Program-made: the position numbers and the translations under genes
DNA from: a virus
DNA: 41,289 nucleotides
Strand: one strand, 5' to 3'
Virus record (IMG/VR): IMGVR_UViG_3300046385_000071
Location: 1-41,289 of that record
Shown: piece after piece, positions 1 to 6,768 of the stretch
How the letters are laid out: each line of letters opens with the position of its first letter
Numbering within the stretch: the first letter of the stretch is position 1
The notes under the pieces: model-generated
The model's database searches: none
Told to the model about the DNA's origin: nothing
The model's input: only the letters and a program-made list of their open reading frames with translations

Positions 1-8
1 AAAAAATA

Positions 9-290
9 ATGAACGAACGAATTGAAGAACTAATGTTTGAGGCTGGTAGGTTCGCTGATGAAAATACCGGGAGTTCAGACCGAAGTGGTATGTGGGTATA
101 CCAATACAGTGAAAAGTTCGCTGAGTTGATTGTATGGGAATGTGTCAATAACGTAGATAAAACAGGATTTGTCTTTAATGAACAGCCACAGTACAACGAC
201 AAACAGAATGCGTTGGTGAGCGAAGGATTCTTCTGGGCACTGGAGTTAGTTAAACAACAGATTAACCAACATTTCGGAGTTGAAGAATGA
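9..290 (+). CDS. KFAELIV/HFGVEE-family small protein, copy 1
   Basis: Function unknown. This 93-aa acidic protein is one of three paralogues in the window, with others at 963 and 9512. All share a start MNE(R/Q), a central block KFAELIVxEC and a C-terminus HFGVEE, while the stretch between the blocks varies in length and sequence. The DNA of both blocks is almost the same in the three copies; the last 20 bases atttcggagttgaagaatga are identical. This indicates fairly recent duplication or gene conversion. The stop overlaps the next start (ATGA), so it is probably translationally coupled to its neighbour. Confidence 0.85.
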   Translation: MNERIEELMFEAGRFADENTGSSDRSGMWVYQYSEKFAELIVWECVNNVDKTGFVFNEQPQYNDKQNALVSEGFFWALELVKQQINQHFGVEE

Positions 291-508
291 TTCACTTTGA
301 TTTCATTGTGGAAGATGTTGACGCCGAAAATCTCATGTGGGCTATCCGTGAATCGGCATTGCGTAATGACGAAGACATTATGGACTATGAGGCACGAACA
401 GACTTAACAAAAGAACAGAAAGATTCGTATATTAGCTGGCTCAAAGCCAATAAAGCGTACATGCTGGGCTTGATTGAAAAAATGACCAACACAAGGATTG
501 AAGAATGA
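287..508 (+). CDS. small hypothetical protein
   Basis: 73-aa acidic protein beginning MIHFDFIVEDVDAENL, not assigned to a family. It contains no membrane segment or Cys motif and is predicted mostly helical after the first 10 residues, with a KEQKDSYISWLKANK stretch. It overlaps the preceding gene by 4 bases and the next by 4 bases, so it belongs to one coupled run of small accessory genes. Confidence 0.8.
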   Translation: MIHFDFIVEDVDAENLMWAIRESALRNDEDIMDYEARTDLTKEQKDSYISWLKANKAYMLGLIEKMTNTRIEE

Positions 509-663
509 AAGAAATACTACCACCTATTGAAGTGCAGTTGGTGCTGAGAGATATGAAACACCTCGACACCAGAGAATTGTTGGACCAACTACAAGAAGTT
601 GTAGATGAATGGTGGTGGAAACAAGTTCCTACTATTCCATGTGGCGTTGTAAAGAAGAATTGA
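505..663 (+). CDS. small hypothetical protein, 52 aa
   Basis: Short gene read directly from the sequence: ATG at 505 overlapping the previous TGA, stop TGA at 661. The product starts MKEILPPIEVQLVLRD and has a Trp-rich VVDEWWWKQVP stretch before a Lys-rich end. It fits exactly between two neighbours with ATGA and TGA-AGA-ATG junctions, which is the main support. Function unknown. Confidence 0.65.
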   Translation: MKEILPPIEVQLVLRDMKHLDTRELLDQLQEVVDEWWWKQVPTIPCGVVKKN

Positions 664-666
664 AGA

Positions 667-855
667 ATGAAAGTCAAAACAGCAGTCAAGCGAGTTTGGG
701 CACCCATTGAATGGTCAGGCAGCACTCGTGCTGACTATGTGCTGGCACAGACTCTCTTGAAGAAGTATCAGCGCAAGTTCGGCAATCGACACTTTAACCA
801 GTTTCTACGAACTTGTATCAAGAATGGTCTTTGGGAAACAGAGGAATTGGTATGA
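667..855 (+). CDS. small basic hypothetical protein
   Basis: 62-aa basic protein (MKVKTAVKRVWAPIEWSGST...), likely helical, rich in Lys, Arg and aromatic residues; a nucleic-acid-binding role is possible but unproven. It starts three bases after the previous stop, with the gaagaatg stretch acting as a weak ribosome site, and its stop overlaps the next ATG. Confidence 0.75.
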   Translation: MKVKTAVKRVWAPIEWSGSTRADYVLAQTLLKKYQRKFGNRHFNQFLRTCIKNGLWETEELV

Positions 856-950
856 TTGTTGAATTTATTGTCAATGTCAGCGTAGCAGTGATCGTGGCCT
901 GCGTGGCCATTTTAGTAGCTGCGGCCACTTACAGCATTATCTTTGGATAA
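852..950 (+). CDS. 32-aa single-pass membrane peptide
   Basis: ATG at 852 overlaps the previous stop (ATGA). The 32-residue product begins MIVEFIVNVSVAVIVACVAI and is almost entirely one hydrophobic segment, rich in Val and Ala, ending SIIFG. Such tiny membrane peptides are common in phage accessory regions. The coupled junction and the clean hydrophobic composition are the evidence; there is no homology evidence. Confidence 0.6.
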   Translation: MIVEFIVNVSVAVIVACVAILVAAATYSIIFG

Positions 951-962
951 GTGAGTTAAAGA

Positions 963-1220
963 ATGAACGAACAGTTACAGAAACTTTATGAACAGTCATT
1001 TGTTACAGATTCATATGTGAATGTCGGACCAGACGGTGCGGAACTGGGTATTAAGTTTGACCCGGAAAAGTTCGCTGAGTTGATTGTTCGGGAATGTGCT
1101 AAAGTTATTCGTGCTGAAATCGCAGTAACCGAAATTGATGGCGAATCTGAAAGAGCGTGGGAGATGGGCATGGAATGCGGTGTAGGACTTATCAAAAAAC
1201 ATTTCGGAGTTGAAGAATGA
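963..1220 (+). CDS. KFAELIV/HFGVEE-family small protein, copy 2
   Basis: 85-aa second copy of the family also found at 9 and 9512. It begins MNEQLQKLYEQ, carries EKFAELIVRECAK in the middle and ends IKKHFGVEE. The intervening segments are unrelated in length to those of copies 1 and 3. The stop overlaps the ATG of the next gene. Confidence 0.85.
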   Translation: MNEQLQKLYEQSFVTDSYVNVGPDGAELGIKFDPEKFAELIVRECAKVIRAEIAVTEIDGESERAWEMGMECGVGLIKKHFGVEE

Positions 1221-1405
1221 CAAATCCTGTAACAAAAGACAATTTAGTCTACGGTGGCAAGTACAATTGGCGGGGGCAACCTGAGCGGTTAGAGTACTTG
1301 GGTAATGATGGTGTTTGGTATCAGTTTGCAAAAACTTCAAATCTCAGAAAAGTTTGGTGTGAAGTGCTTGAGGAAGATTTGAAATCCTTTGAGGAAACAA
1401 AATGA
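1217..1405 (+). CDS. small hypothetical protein
   Basis: 62-aa protein with a compact beta-type pattern (LVYGGKYNWRGQPERLEYLG...GVWYQF) ending in an acidic helix. The pattern of short strands with Gly and Trp recalls small SH3-like phage proteins, but no family is recognised. It overlaps both neighbours by 4 bases. Confidence 0.75.
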   Translation: MTNPVTKDNLVYGGKYNWRGQPERLEYLGNDGVWYQFAKTSNLRKVWCEVLEEDLKSFEETK

Positions 1406-1605
1406 CAGACTTAGAAAAACTCGAAGCACGAATTGAAGCAGTCGATACATGTATTGCTAACATCAAAATGGCCATGAGTGTAGATCGAAAATTAAGTCAC
1501 GATAGACATCACAAGGGTCATTACACAATAGCATTGACAGCATTAACTGATCATCAAACCAGTTTGAATAACCTTCGAACACGACTAATCACAGTAGGTA
1601 GATAA
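1402..1605 (+). CDS. small helical hypothetical protein
   Basis: 67-aa protein, predicted as two helices (MTDLEKLEARIEAVDTCIAN and a C-terminal TALTDHQTSLNNLRTRL). It contains a His-rich turn DRHHKGH in the middle. ATG overlaps the previous stop. No family recognised. Confidence 0.75.
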   Translation: MTDLEKLEARIEAVDTCIANIKMAMSVDRKLSHDRHHKGHYTIALTALTDHQTSLNNLRTRLITVGR

Positions 1606-1606
1606 T

Positions 1607-1786
1607 ATGAACACAGTTTGGGTATTGATAGCTATCGCCTTTAATGGGCATTGGAATAACGCGGTTATTCCAACACTGGAATTCGTCACCCGTGAAAAGT
1701 GCGAGGCTGCTATTGCGGCGTTTCAGTATGATGCAGAAAACAAGATCGGCACTGTTAAAATGCGTTGCGTAAGGATCGAAAAGTAA
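1607..1786 (+). CDS. 59-aa hypothetical protein with hydrophobic N-terminus
   Basis: ATG at 1607, one base after the previous stop; stop TAA at 1784. The product begins MNTVWVLIAIAFNGHW, then has FVTREKCEAAIAAFQYD and ends MRCVRIEK. The short hydrophobic start followed by a soluble domain with two Cys suggests a secreted or periplasmic small protein, a layout common in phage small-protein families. Inference only. Confidence 0.65.
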   Translation: MNTVWVLIAIAFNGHWNNAVIPTLEFVTREKCEAAIAAFQYDAENKIGTVKMRCVRIEK

Positions 1787-1790
1787 TAGT

Positions 1791-1952
1791 ATGGTCCGCG
1801 AATATTGTGTTATCAATGCTACACACAACGAGTTTCATCGTCGCGTCGCTGAATTGATCCAACAAGGATGGCAACCTCAGGGCGGAGTTGCTGTTGTTCG
1901 CGAATATTTGACAGTACCAACAACGTACTACTTTCAAGCATTTGTTCGGTAA
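1791..1952 (+). CDS. DUF1737-like small protein
   Basis: 53-aa product beginning MVREYCVINATHNEF with VAELIQQGWQPQGGVAVV and ending TTYYFQAFVR. The order of elements (short strand, helix with V..LI..GWQP.GG, strand, YxQA(F/M)V at the end) matches the DUF1737 pattern as I know it. Function of that family is unknown. It is the last gene before a promoter. Confidence 0.7.
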   Translation: MVREYCVINATHNEFHRRVAELIQQGWQPQGGVAVVREYLTVPTTYYFQAFVR

Positions 1953-1956
1953 CCCA

Positions 1957-1986
1957 TTGACTTCCGTGTGAATTGATTGTTATAAT
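1957..1986 (+). promoter_or_regulatory. sigma70-like promoter of the LuxR-type gene
   Basis: TTGACT at 1957 and a perfect TATAAT at 1981, separated by 18 bases. It lies in the 155-base gap before the regulator gene at 2108, giving a predicted leader of roughly 115 bases. Confidence 0.7.
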
Positions 1987-2083
1987 AATAACAAATGTTA
2001 GAACACTACAATGCAACCGTGGTACTTAGTACTGATGCACAGTCTAATACTATCGCCGGCACTGTATTGTGCTATTTCACAGT

Positions 2084-2107
2084 AAGTATTAGTGAAGGGA
2101 AATACTT
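2084..2107 (+). promoter_or_regulatory. hairpin presenting the ribosome binding site
   Basis: A perfect 7-bp stem AAGTATT (2084-2090) / AATACTT (2101-2107) encloses the loop agtgaaggga, which holds the Shine-Dalgarno bases. The right arm ends immediately before the ATG at 2108. The site is therefore looped out but held in a fixed position, which could tune translation of the regulator. Confidence 0.5.
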
Positions 2108-2791
2108 ATGAAACGGACAATTTATTTTGATACTTTATGCAACCCACAGCGCACAGATGCAGTAGTTGCGATTCGCGATGTCACACCCAGTAACATTGAC
2201 GTAGTAGATTCGTGGCCTGGCCTGATGAGCGTGCTGTGTCAACAGTTGTGCGAAAATTCAAGCAAAAGTACTACTCTGGTAATATTCAACAAAGATATTT
2301 TATCGTGCCCGGGTACTACAATAAATGAAATCGTTGATGCACTCCGAACAATTTCAATTATAGCAGGCCCCGGACATGTAACAGTGGGAATTATGATAAA
2401 TGAAAAATGCGAGCAGGCATTTATTCAAACCCTAAAGAAAAGCAACATCAATGGCATCGTACCAAACTTTAAAAACTTTGGCGATGCTGATTTCTTCGAC
2501 GCATTGAATACTCTATTACTGGGGCAGAATCATTGGCCCAATGCTTATATTGTATCACAAATAAAAGCCACTGCTCGTTCCGCAGTAGAGTATGGTATTC
2601 GACTAACTGCTCGTCAACGCGAAATCATGAACCTGGTTGCCAATCGCGGTCTCGGCAACAAAAAGATTGCACAAATCTTAAACATCAGCGAAAGCACTGT
2701 AAAAGTGCATGTCAGCTCTATCTTAAAAGCCTATGGTGTTCGTAATAGAACACAGTTGGCACTGGCTGGCAGCAAAGGCCTGCAGGCCTGA
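2108..2791 (+). CDS. LuxR-type transcriptional regulator
   Basis: 227 aa. The C-terminal part (about residues 161-218) is a clear LuxR/GerE helix-turn-helix: LTARQREIMNLVANRGLGNK followed by KIAQILNISESTVKVHVSSI and RNRTQLA. The N-terminal 150 residues alternate strands and helices like a receiver domain but show no clear phosphoacceptor Asp pocket, so it may be a degenerate receiver sensing something else. It is the only recognisable DNA-binding regulator in the window and has its own promoter. Its likely targets are unknown; palindromes at 2776 and repeated TAGTACTGAYGCA motifs on both sides of the gene are candidates for autoregulation. Confidence 0.85.
   Translation: MKRTIYFDTLCNPQRTDAVVAIRDVTPSNIDVVDSWPGLMSVLCQQLCENSSKSTTLVIFNKDILSCPGTTINEIVDALRTISIIAGPGHVTVGIMINEKCEQAFIQTLKKSNINGIVPNFKNFGDADFFDALNTLLLGQNHWPNAYIVSQIKATARSAVEYGIRLTARQREIMNLVANRGLGNKKIAQILNISESTVKVHVSSILKAYGVRNRTQLALAGSKGLQA
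2776..2789. promoter_or_regulatory. 14-bp perfect palindrome at the end of the regulator gene
   Basis: AGGCCTGCAGGCCT is perfectly self-complementary and overlaps the last codons of the LuxR-type gene. Flanking CAGC (2770) and GCTG (2794) extend the symmetry. It could be an operator for the regulator or a hairpin ending its transcript; no T-run follows. Confidence 0.4.
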
Positions 2792-2799
2792 CTGCTGAA

Positions 2800-2827
2800 C
2801 TCTAGTACTGACGCATGCTCTAGTACT
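2800..2827. repeat. direct repeat CTCTAGTACT x2
   Basis: CTCTAGTACT occurs at 2800-2809 and 2818-2827, 18 bases apart start to start, about two helical turns less three bases. The related TAGTACTGATGCA lies at 2027-2039 upstream of the regulator, matching TAGTACTGACGCA at 2803-2815 in 12 of 13 bases. The motifs flank the regulator gene and could be its binding sites. Confidence 0.4.
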
Positions 2828-2951
2828 AATGTCTTTGAGTATTCAGCTGTTTTTCCTTTAACTAATTTTGTACAGCGGCAGAATCGAATCTGTCGATGTT
2901 CAATCCTAGGCAACCATACAGCCTAGAATTTTACTTTAAAGGAAAAATAAA

Positions 2952-3506
2952 ATGGCTGATATGCTAACAACTGATCCCTTCTTCGCTTTGACAAACCAGG
3001 TAGCTGGCGTTCGTGAAAAGGTTTCCGATTCAATCTTTGAAAACTACAAACTACAAGTCGCGCAGACAAACGACATCAACAATCGTGCCATGCAGGTTGC
3101 ATTACACGACTCAACAGAACTTGCCAACATCAAGCAAGAAATTGCCAACAGTACGCTACAAACAATGTTGGCTGCTGCTCGTACAGACGCTGCCATCGGT
3201 GCCACAAGCGCCGCTCAACAACGTTTGATCATGGAACAAGCCGAAGCTACTCGTCGTCTGGTTGTTGACTTGAACACACAAAACTTAAACACAGCATTGA
3301 TCAACACCAACACAGCATTGACTGGTTTGGGCGTTCAATTCGGTGGCTTGGGTCTTGCCTACGGTGGTGCAGTTAGTGCTTACCAAAGTGCAAATCAACT
3401 AAGCGCAGTAAACGCATTACAAAGCGCAATTTCTAGCCAAGGTCTAGTTAACACAGGTACCATGACAGGTACCACACAAACTTCTACACCTACTAGCATC
3501 AACTAA
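2952..3506 (+). CDS. helical structural-type protein with LVNTG C-terminal tag
   Basis: 184 aa. Residues about 10-120 are helical and rich in Gln, Asn and Ala with repeated LNT and NTA patterns (TQNLNTALINTNTALTGLG). The end is SAISSQGLVNTGTMTG followed by TQTSTPTSIN. The same tail recurs in the protein at 3796 (SAISNQNLVNTGNAIG, then VNQISTPTVIW). It opens the surface/structural gene set and is preceded by a Shine-Dalgarno site aaagga. A fibrous or virion-attached role is inferred from composition and neighbours. The 160-base gap upstream holds the palindrome, the direct repeats and a small CTAGG/CCTAG hairpin. Confidence 0.75.
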   Translation: MADMLTTDPFFALTNQVAGVREKVSDSIFENYKLQVAQTNDINNRAMQVALHDSTELANIKQEIANSTLQTMLAAARTDAAIGATSAAQQRLIMEQAEATRRLVVDLNTQNLNTALINTNTALTGLGVQFGGLGLAYGGAVSAYQSANQLSAVNALQSAISSQGLVNTGTMTGTTQTSTPTSIN

Positions 3507-3523
3507 TCAAGGAGGACTCTATT

Positions 3524-3742
3524 ATGTATAGATCCGGTATTGTTGGTCTTGGATACGGTCGAGGTTATATGGGCGCAGGTATTGGTTATCCATACGGCGC
3601 CCCTGGCGGCTATGGTTATGGTTATCCTGGCTATGGCTATGGCGGTTTAGGTTTAGGCCTAGGCGGTTATGGTTATGGCTATGGTTACCCAGGCTATGGC
3701 TATGGCGGCTACTACGGTGGTATTTCAGGCGGCTTATTATAA
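3524..3742 (+). CDS. Gly/Tyr-rich repeat protein
   Basis: 72 aa, more than half Gly and Tyr. Short repeats GYGYGYPGYGYGG occur twice, separated by GLGLGLGG. The DNA is correspondingly repetitive (ggctatggctatggcgg). The Shine-Dalgarno aaggagg at 3510 is strong. Such sequences form disordered or adhesive low-complexity segments. It sits between two proteins that share a C-terminal tag and is followed directly by a terminator. Function unknown. Confidence 0.8.
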   Translation: MYRSGIVGLGYGRGYMGAGIGYPYGAPGGYGYGYPGYGYGGLGLGLGGYGYGYGYPGYGYGGYYGGISGGLL

Positions 3743-3750
3743 AATGAGCT

Positions 3751-3783
3751 AATGGGTTGGCTCACAAGGTCAACCCATTTTTT
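3751..3783 (+). terminator. strong intrinsic terminator just upstream of the next ribosome site
   Basis: AATGGGTTG (3751) and CAACCCATT (3771) form a perfect 9-bp stem around an 11-base loop, followed by a T-run to 3783. The next gene's Shine-Dalgarno aaggag starts at the following base, so read-through sets expression of the 3796 gene, like an attenuator. Confidence 0.85.
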
Positions 3784-3795
3784 AAGGAGTTCGAA

Positions 3796-3999
3796 ATGTT
3801 TTCAGGTTATTATTATCCTTATTACAGAAGTTTTGGATACCCTGTATATCCAAACCCATATGGTTATTCATATGGCTATCCGTATGGATCAAACTACAGT
3901 TCAAATATTGTTGGCAGTGCTATTTCTAATCAAAATTTAGTTAACACTGGCAACGCAATTGGAGTGAATCAAATTTCTACTCCTACAGTTATCTGGTGA
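3796..3999 (+). CDS. Tyr/Gly/Pro-rich protein with LVNTG C-terminal tag
   Basis: 67 aa beginning MFSGYYYPYYRSFGYPVYPN. The first 35 residues are Tyr-rich; the rest is the tag SAISNQNLVNTGNAIG, then VNQISTPTVIW, shared with the protein at 2952. ATG at 3796 is chosen because aaggag lies 6 bases upstream, whereas an earlier in-frame start would lie inside the terminator. Probably works with the two preceding proteins. Confidence 0.75.
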   Translation: MFSGYYYPYYRSFGYPVYPNPYGYSYGYPYGSNYSSNIVGSAISNQNLVNTGNAIGVNQISTPTVIW

Positions 4000-4003
4000 T
4001 CCA

Positions 4004-4675
4004 ATGTATAAAACAGTAAGACACAAAGTCACAGAAGAACATTACATCAACGGCCGACTTGTAAAGTCAACGGCCAGCGACTCTTTACCAACTGTTGTTA
4101 TCAACGAAAAGACCATGAACTTTCGAATGGACAACCGTACTTTATGGACCCGTTACAGTTTAGGCATGATTAACTTTTCAGTTGCATTGTACGGCAACAT
4201 GAACAGTGGCAATGTTTTAGAAAATTTAAAAAGAGCTGGGCAAGCCTGTGGAGATTACTTTGTTCCATATTATGGTTTAAATGCTGCAAAGAAGATTGGC
4301 AGTTTGCTTATTGTGATTGCTGTGAATGGCAGTAAGGTTGCCGAATCGGTTCAATCCAAAAGAGATATTGTACCGTATGAAACGATTTGGGACAAACAAA
4401 TTGACGAGCTTGCAACGTATCTCAATCAGCTTAATCCTCAGCATTGGCCAAAGGACACACTAGACGAAATGTTCATTAACTTAACAGCTCTATGGGCAGA
4501 CGACTTTAAGGCCAGATTAGCCGAAGATTTTGTTGCTGATTCTATTGCACTTGACAACATTGTTAAAGTTGCGGTGTCGGGCATACCAAATCATGTGTAC
4601 AAAGGATACACCAGCATTGCAGATATAATCAGCAAAGGCATTATTGCACAATCGCCAATGTCATTTGTGGAGTAA
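4004..4675 (+). CDS. hypothetical structural-region protein, paralogue of the 7661 gene
   Basis: 223 aa. The start MYKTVRHKVTEEHYINGRLV parallels MYKKITHTIVEEHFAHPMGV of the 7661 gene. The C-terminal half holds PYETIWDKQIDELATYLNQL and ALDNIVKVAVSGIP, comparable in layout to FQYNNLWDRDIVRSLF and SLDRIAVAGSKL there. The two genes bracket the fibre genes. A helical-hairpin fold is likely. Function unknown. Confidence 0.75.
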   Translation: MYKTVRHKVTEEHYINGRLVKSTASDSLPTVVINEKTMNFRMDNRTLWTRYSLGMINFSVALYGNMNSGNVLENLKRAGQACGDYFVPYYGLNAAKKIGSLLIVIAVNGSKVAESVQSKRDIVPYETIWDKQIDELATYLNQLNPQHWPKDTLDEMFINLTALWADDFKARLAEDFVADSIALDNIVKVAVSGIPNHVYKGYTSIADIISKGIIAQSPMSFVE

Positions 4676-4678
4676 AAT

Positions 4679-4921
4679 ATGGCAATAATAAGTTCCGGCA
4701 AAGATATAGAATTAACAGACTTAGAAACGCACGTGGCGCTGTGTGCTCAACGCCGACTTGCAATTGAAGTGCGCTTGAGTAACTTAGAGCGTAAAGTTTC
4801 CCAGTCAGAAGAAAAATCAGACAAGATTAAAATCTTGTTCTTAAGTGGATTAGTTTCGCTTGCAGTAGGTGTAGCAGGAACTATATTTGCAGTGTTGTTC
4901 AAGCATGGAGTATTGTCATGA
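4679..4921 (+). CDS. XhlA-like coiled-coil membrane protein
   Basis: 80 aa. An N-terminal coiled coil (LETHVALCAQRRLAIEVRLS, then NLERKV) is followed by one C-terminal membrane segment (ILFLSGLVSLAVGVAGTIFA). This order, with the H-x3-C-x2-R pattern, resembles phage XhlA/hemolysin-type proteins that assist holins. It is far from the endolysin, so the lysis role is uncertain. Its stop overlaps the next start. Confidence 0.7.
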   Translation: MAIISSGKDIELTDLETHVALCAQRRLAIEVRLSNLERKVSQSEEKSDKIKILFLSGLVSLAVGVAGTIFAVLFKHGVLS

Positions 4922-5478
4922 CAAATCAACAAATAACAGAACAAAAACGTCTTGAAGAAATATTAAAACTGGCGCGAATGCAACTCAATGAAGAGTACAT
5001 GAAAAAGCATTCGGCTGCACACACCACATGGCTTACCAGTGCGCGAACAGCATGGAACAGCAGTGGGGTGTTATTACCGTTTTCTACTAAATTTGTCTAT
5101 CCTTCTGAAGAAGAAGTAGTTGCACGAGGAGTTGAAATTTACAACACACTAACGCTAAAAAATGCTGACACAGTGGCCCCAGTTGAACCGACTCCTGCCA
5201 CTGACCAAATTCCGGTCATTGAGGGAATTACAATTGAACCAACTGTTGAACTATTACAAGCAGGTGGTGATTTTGTAATAGCAGAAGTTGAAGAAGAACT
5301 TCCGGTTGAATCAATCAGCGAAGACATTTCGGATGTTGAAATAAAAAAAGAAACACCTAATATCCCGGAACCAACTGTAACAGAGCCTGATGTAGCGGAA
5401 CCAACTGTAACAGATTCACTATTAGAAAGCAAATTTAAGAGCCTATTCACCAAGTGGGGCGGCCGTGGAAATTATTAA
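4918..5478 (+). CDS. hypothetical protein with acidic Pro/Thr/Glu-rich linker
   Basis: 186 aa. A helical N-terminal domain of about 75 residues (RLEEILKLARMQLNEEYMKK) is followed by a long disordered segment with repeated EPT, VTEP and VAEP units and a short conserved-looking end SLLESKFKSLFTKWGGRGNY. Such layouts are typical of virion-attached linkers. No family recognised. ATG overlaps the previous stop. Confidence 0.7.
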   Translation: MTNQQITEQKRLEEILKLARMQLNEEYMKKHSAAHTTWLTSARTAWNSSGVLLPFSTKFVYPSEEEVVARGVEIYNTLTLKNADTVAPVEPTPATDQIPVIEGITIEPTVELLQAGGDFVIAEVEEELPVESISEDISDVEIKKETPNIPEPTVTEPDVAEPTVTDSLLESKFKSLFTKWGGRGNY

Positions 5479-5492
5479 GGAAAACAAATATT

Positions 5493-5978
5493 ATGATGTT
5501 TAACAATTTAGGATTATATTCCCATTGGCAGTACCGACGCCGTCGACCAGTACGACAAGTGCGTCCAGGCGCTCGTAGAGGAGCTGCATTTCCATTGATT
5601 CAACAAATTGGAGGCGCGGGACAGGACTTTTTTATCAATGGTGGCACGGGACCTGCGGGGCCACCTGGTCCGCAGGGGCCGCCTGGCAATCCTAGTCCAG
5701 TTGCGGTAACGGATGTTGCAACCGCAACTTACACAGCATTGGTCACTGATTACTTTTTATGTGTATTGACTAACGGATTGGTTACAATTACATTGCCAAC
5801 GGGCATACCAGGAACAGTATACATTGTTAAAGATTGTTTTGGCGATGCAGCAAACAATCCGATTACTATTCAAGGCACTGGAGGACAGTTAGTCGACGGA
5901 TCGGCTACTGCAACAATTAACACCAACTTTGGAAGTCTAACTTTCATATTTGATGGAACAGAATGGAGTATTGTATAA
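5493..5978 (+). CDS. collagen-like fibre protein with C-terminal beta domain
   Basis: 161 aa. An Arg-rich start (YRRRRPVRQVRPGARRG) is followed by a short collagen-like Gly-X-Y run (GPAGPPGPQGPPG, about residues 55-67) and an 85-residue beta domain with TITLPTGIPGTVYIVKDC, DGSATATIN and FIFDGTEWSIV. That beta domain recurs in the genes at 6769 and 7177. Start ATG 5493 is chosen because aagga lies 11 bases upstream and an earlier start would overlap the previous gene. Probable trimeric head or tail fibre component. Confidence 0.8.
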   Translation: MMFNNLGLYSHWQYRRRRPVRQVRPGARRGAAFPLIQQIGGAGQDFFINGGTGPAGPPGPQGPPGNPSPVAVTDVATATYTALVTDYFLCVLTNGLVTITLPTGIPGTVYIVKDCFGDAANNPITIQGTGGQLVDGSATATINTNFGSLTFIFDGTEWSIV

Positions 5979-6205
5979 TGAATTACACTAGAATGGATGT
6001 TTATCCCGACGGAGATCCGATCCCTAAAAATTTACCCGACAGTTATATGCCGGCTGCATATGGCGCACCAGTGGGACAAAATTGTTTCACATGCGGTCAC
6101 TTTAGGTTGACAACGTCAGAGAAGTATTGCACCAAGTGGGATGCGCCTGTTAAACCCAAATGGTGGTGTAAGGCATGGATTACTCTTTGGCCAGCACAGG
6201 TATGA
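5978..6205 (+). CDS. small four-Cys protein, HiPIP-like
   Basis: 75 aa. Cysteines at 36, 39, 51 and 64 form C-x2-C-x11-C-x12-C with an aromatic-rich end WWCKAW. This resembles the cluster-binding half of high-potential iron-sulfur proteins (C-x2-C...C...GWC-x-W). The N-terminal block YPDGDPIPKNLPDSYMPA recurs as YPDGESIPNSLPPRYQPA in the 23649 protein, followed by the same Cys pattern. It may bind Fe-S or zinc. It starts on TAATG overlap between two fibre genes. Confidence 0.75.
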   Translation: MNYTRMDVYPDGDPIPKNLPDSYMPAAYGAPVGQNCFTCGHFRLTTSEKYCTKWDAPVKPKWWCKAWITLWPAQV

Positions 6206-6756
6206 GTTACAAAGAGCCCTTGACCACAGCAACCAGTTTTGGTATAATGAAACCTGGTCCAGGCTTGACTGTGACCGATGGCGTAGTTGATGTTACACCG
6301 GTGGCACTGTTCAACCAAGCATATTTCTACAGCACAGTTACACAAACAAATCCTGTGGCTAATGCAGTGAACATAGTAACATTTAACAATGCCGCTGTTA
6401 ACATAGGAATTACACTGGTAGCAGGCTCACAAATAACCGTGAGTCGAACTGCCAACTATGTGTTTGCTTTTACTATTCAAGCTGACAAAACTGATGCAGG
6501 CGATGACTTGATGGATGTATGGTTGGTTCGCAATGGTGTAAATTATCCCGATACAAATTCACAGAGTGTTGTCACAGGTGCAGTAGGTGTGTTGGCATTA
6601 TCGCCAAATTACACGCTGGCATTAACGGCTGGAGATACAATACAAATAGCATGGCAGAGTTCAGATACTGCCCTGCGTTTTTTAACAGTACCTGTACAGG
6701 TGGGACCTGTGCGACCTGTAACCCCTAGTGTAAGATGCACTATCATTCAATTATAA
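6202..6756 (+). CDS. C1q/TNF-like jelly-roll fibre protein
   Basis: 184 aa, mainly beta. Landmarks are ITVSRTANYVFAFTIQADKT, VWLVRNGVNYPDTNSQSV, NYTLALTAGDTIQIAWQSSD and the end PSVRCTIIQL. This succession (strand-rich, W-R-NG, GDxIxIxWxSS, PSVxxTI) is typical of jelly-roll domains on phage fibres and head decorations. ATG 6202 overlaps the previous stop and is preferred over an upstream alternative start inside that gene. Confidence 0.75.
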   Translation: MSYKEPLTTATSFGIMKPGPGLTVTDGVVDVTPVALFNQAYFYSTVTQTNPVANAVNIVTFNNAAVNIGITLVAGSQITVSRTANYVFAFTIQADKTDAGDDLMDVWLVRNGVNYPDTNSQSVVTGAVGVLALSPNYTLALTAGDTIQIAWQSSDTALRFLTVPVQVGPVRPVTPSVRCTIIQL

Positions 6757-6768
6757 GGAAGACATAAA

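Noticed and set aside
3600-3720. Repetitive ggctatggctatgg DNA as a satellite or CRISPR-like repeat
   Set aside because: It is the in-frame coding sequence of the Gly/Tyr-rich protein; there are no spacers of constant length. No CRISPR array was seen in the window.
5139-5453. 104-aa minus-strand reading frame opposite the acidic linker protein
   Set aside because: Ser/Val/Thr-rich shadow of the Pro/Thr/Glu-coding region; no ribosome site.
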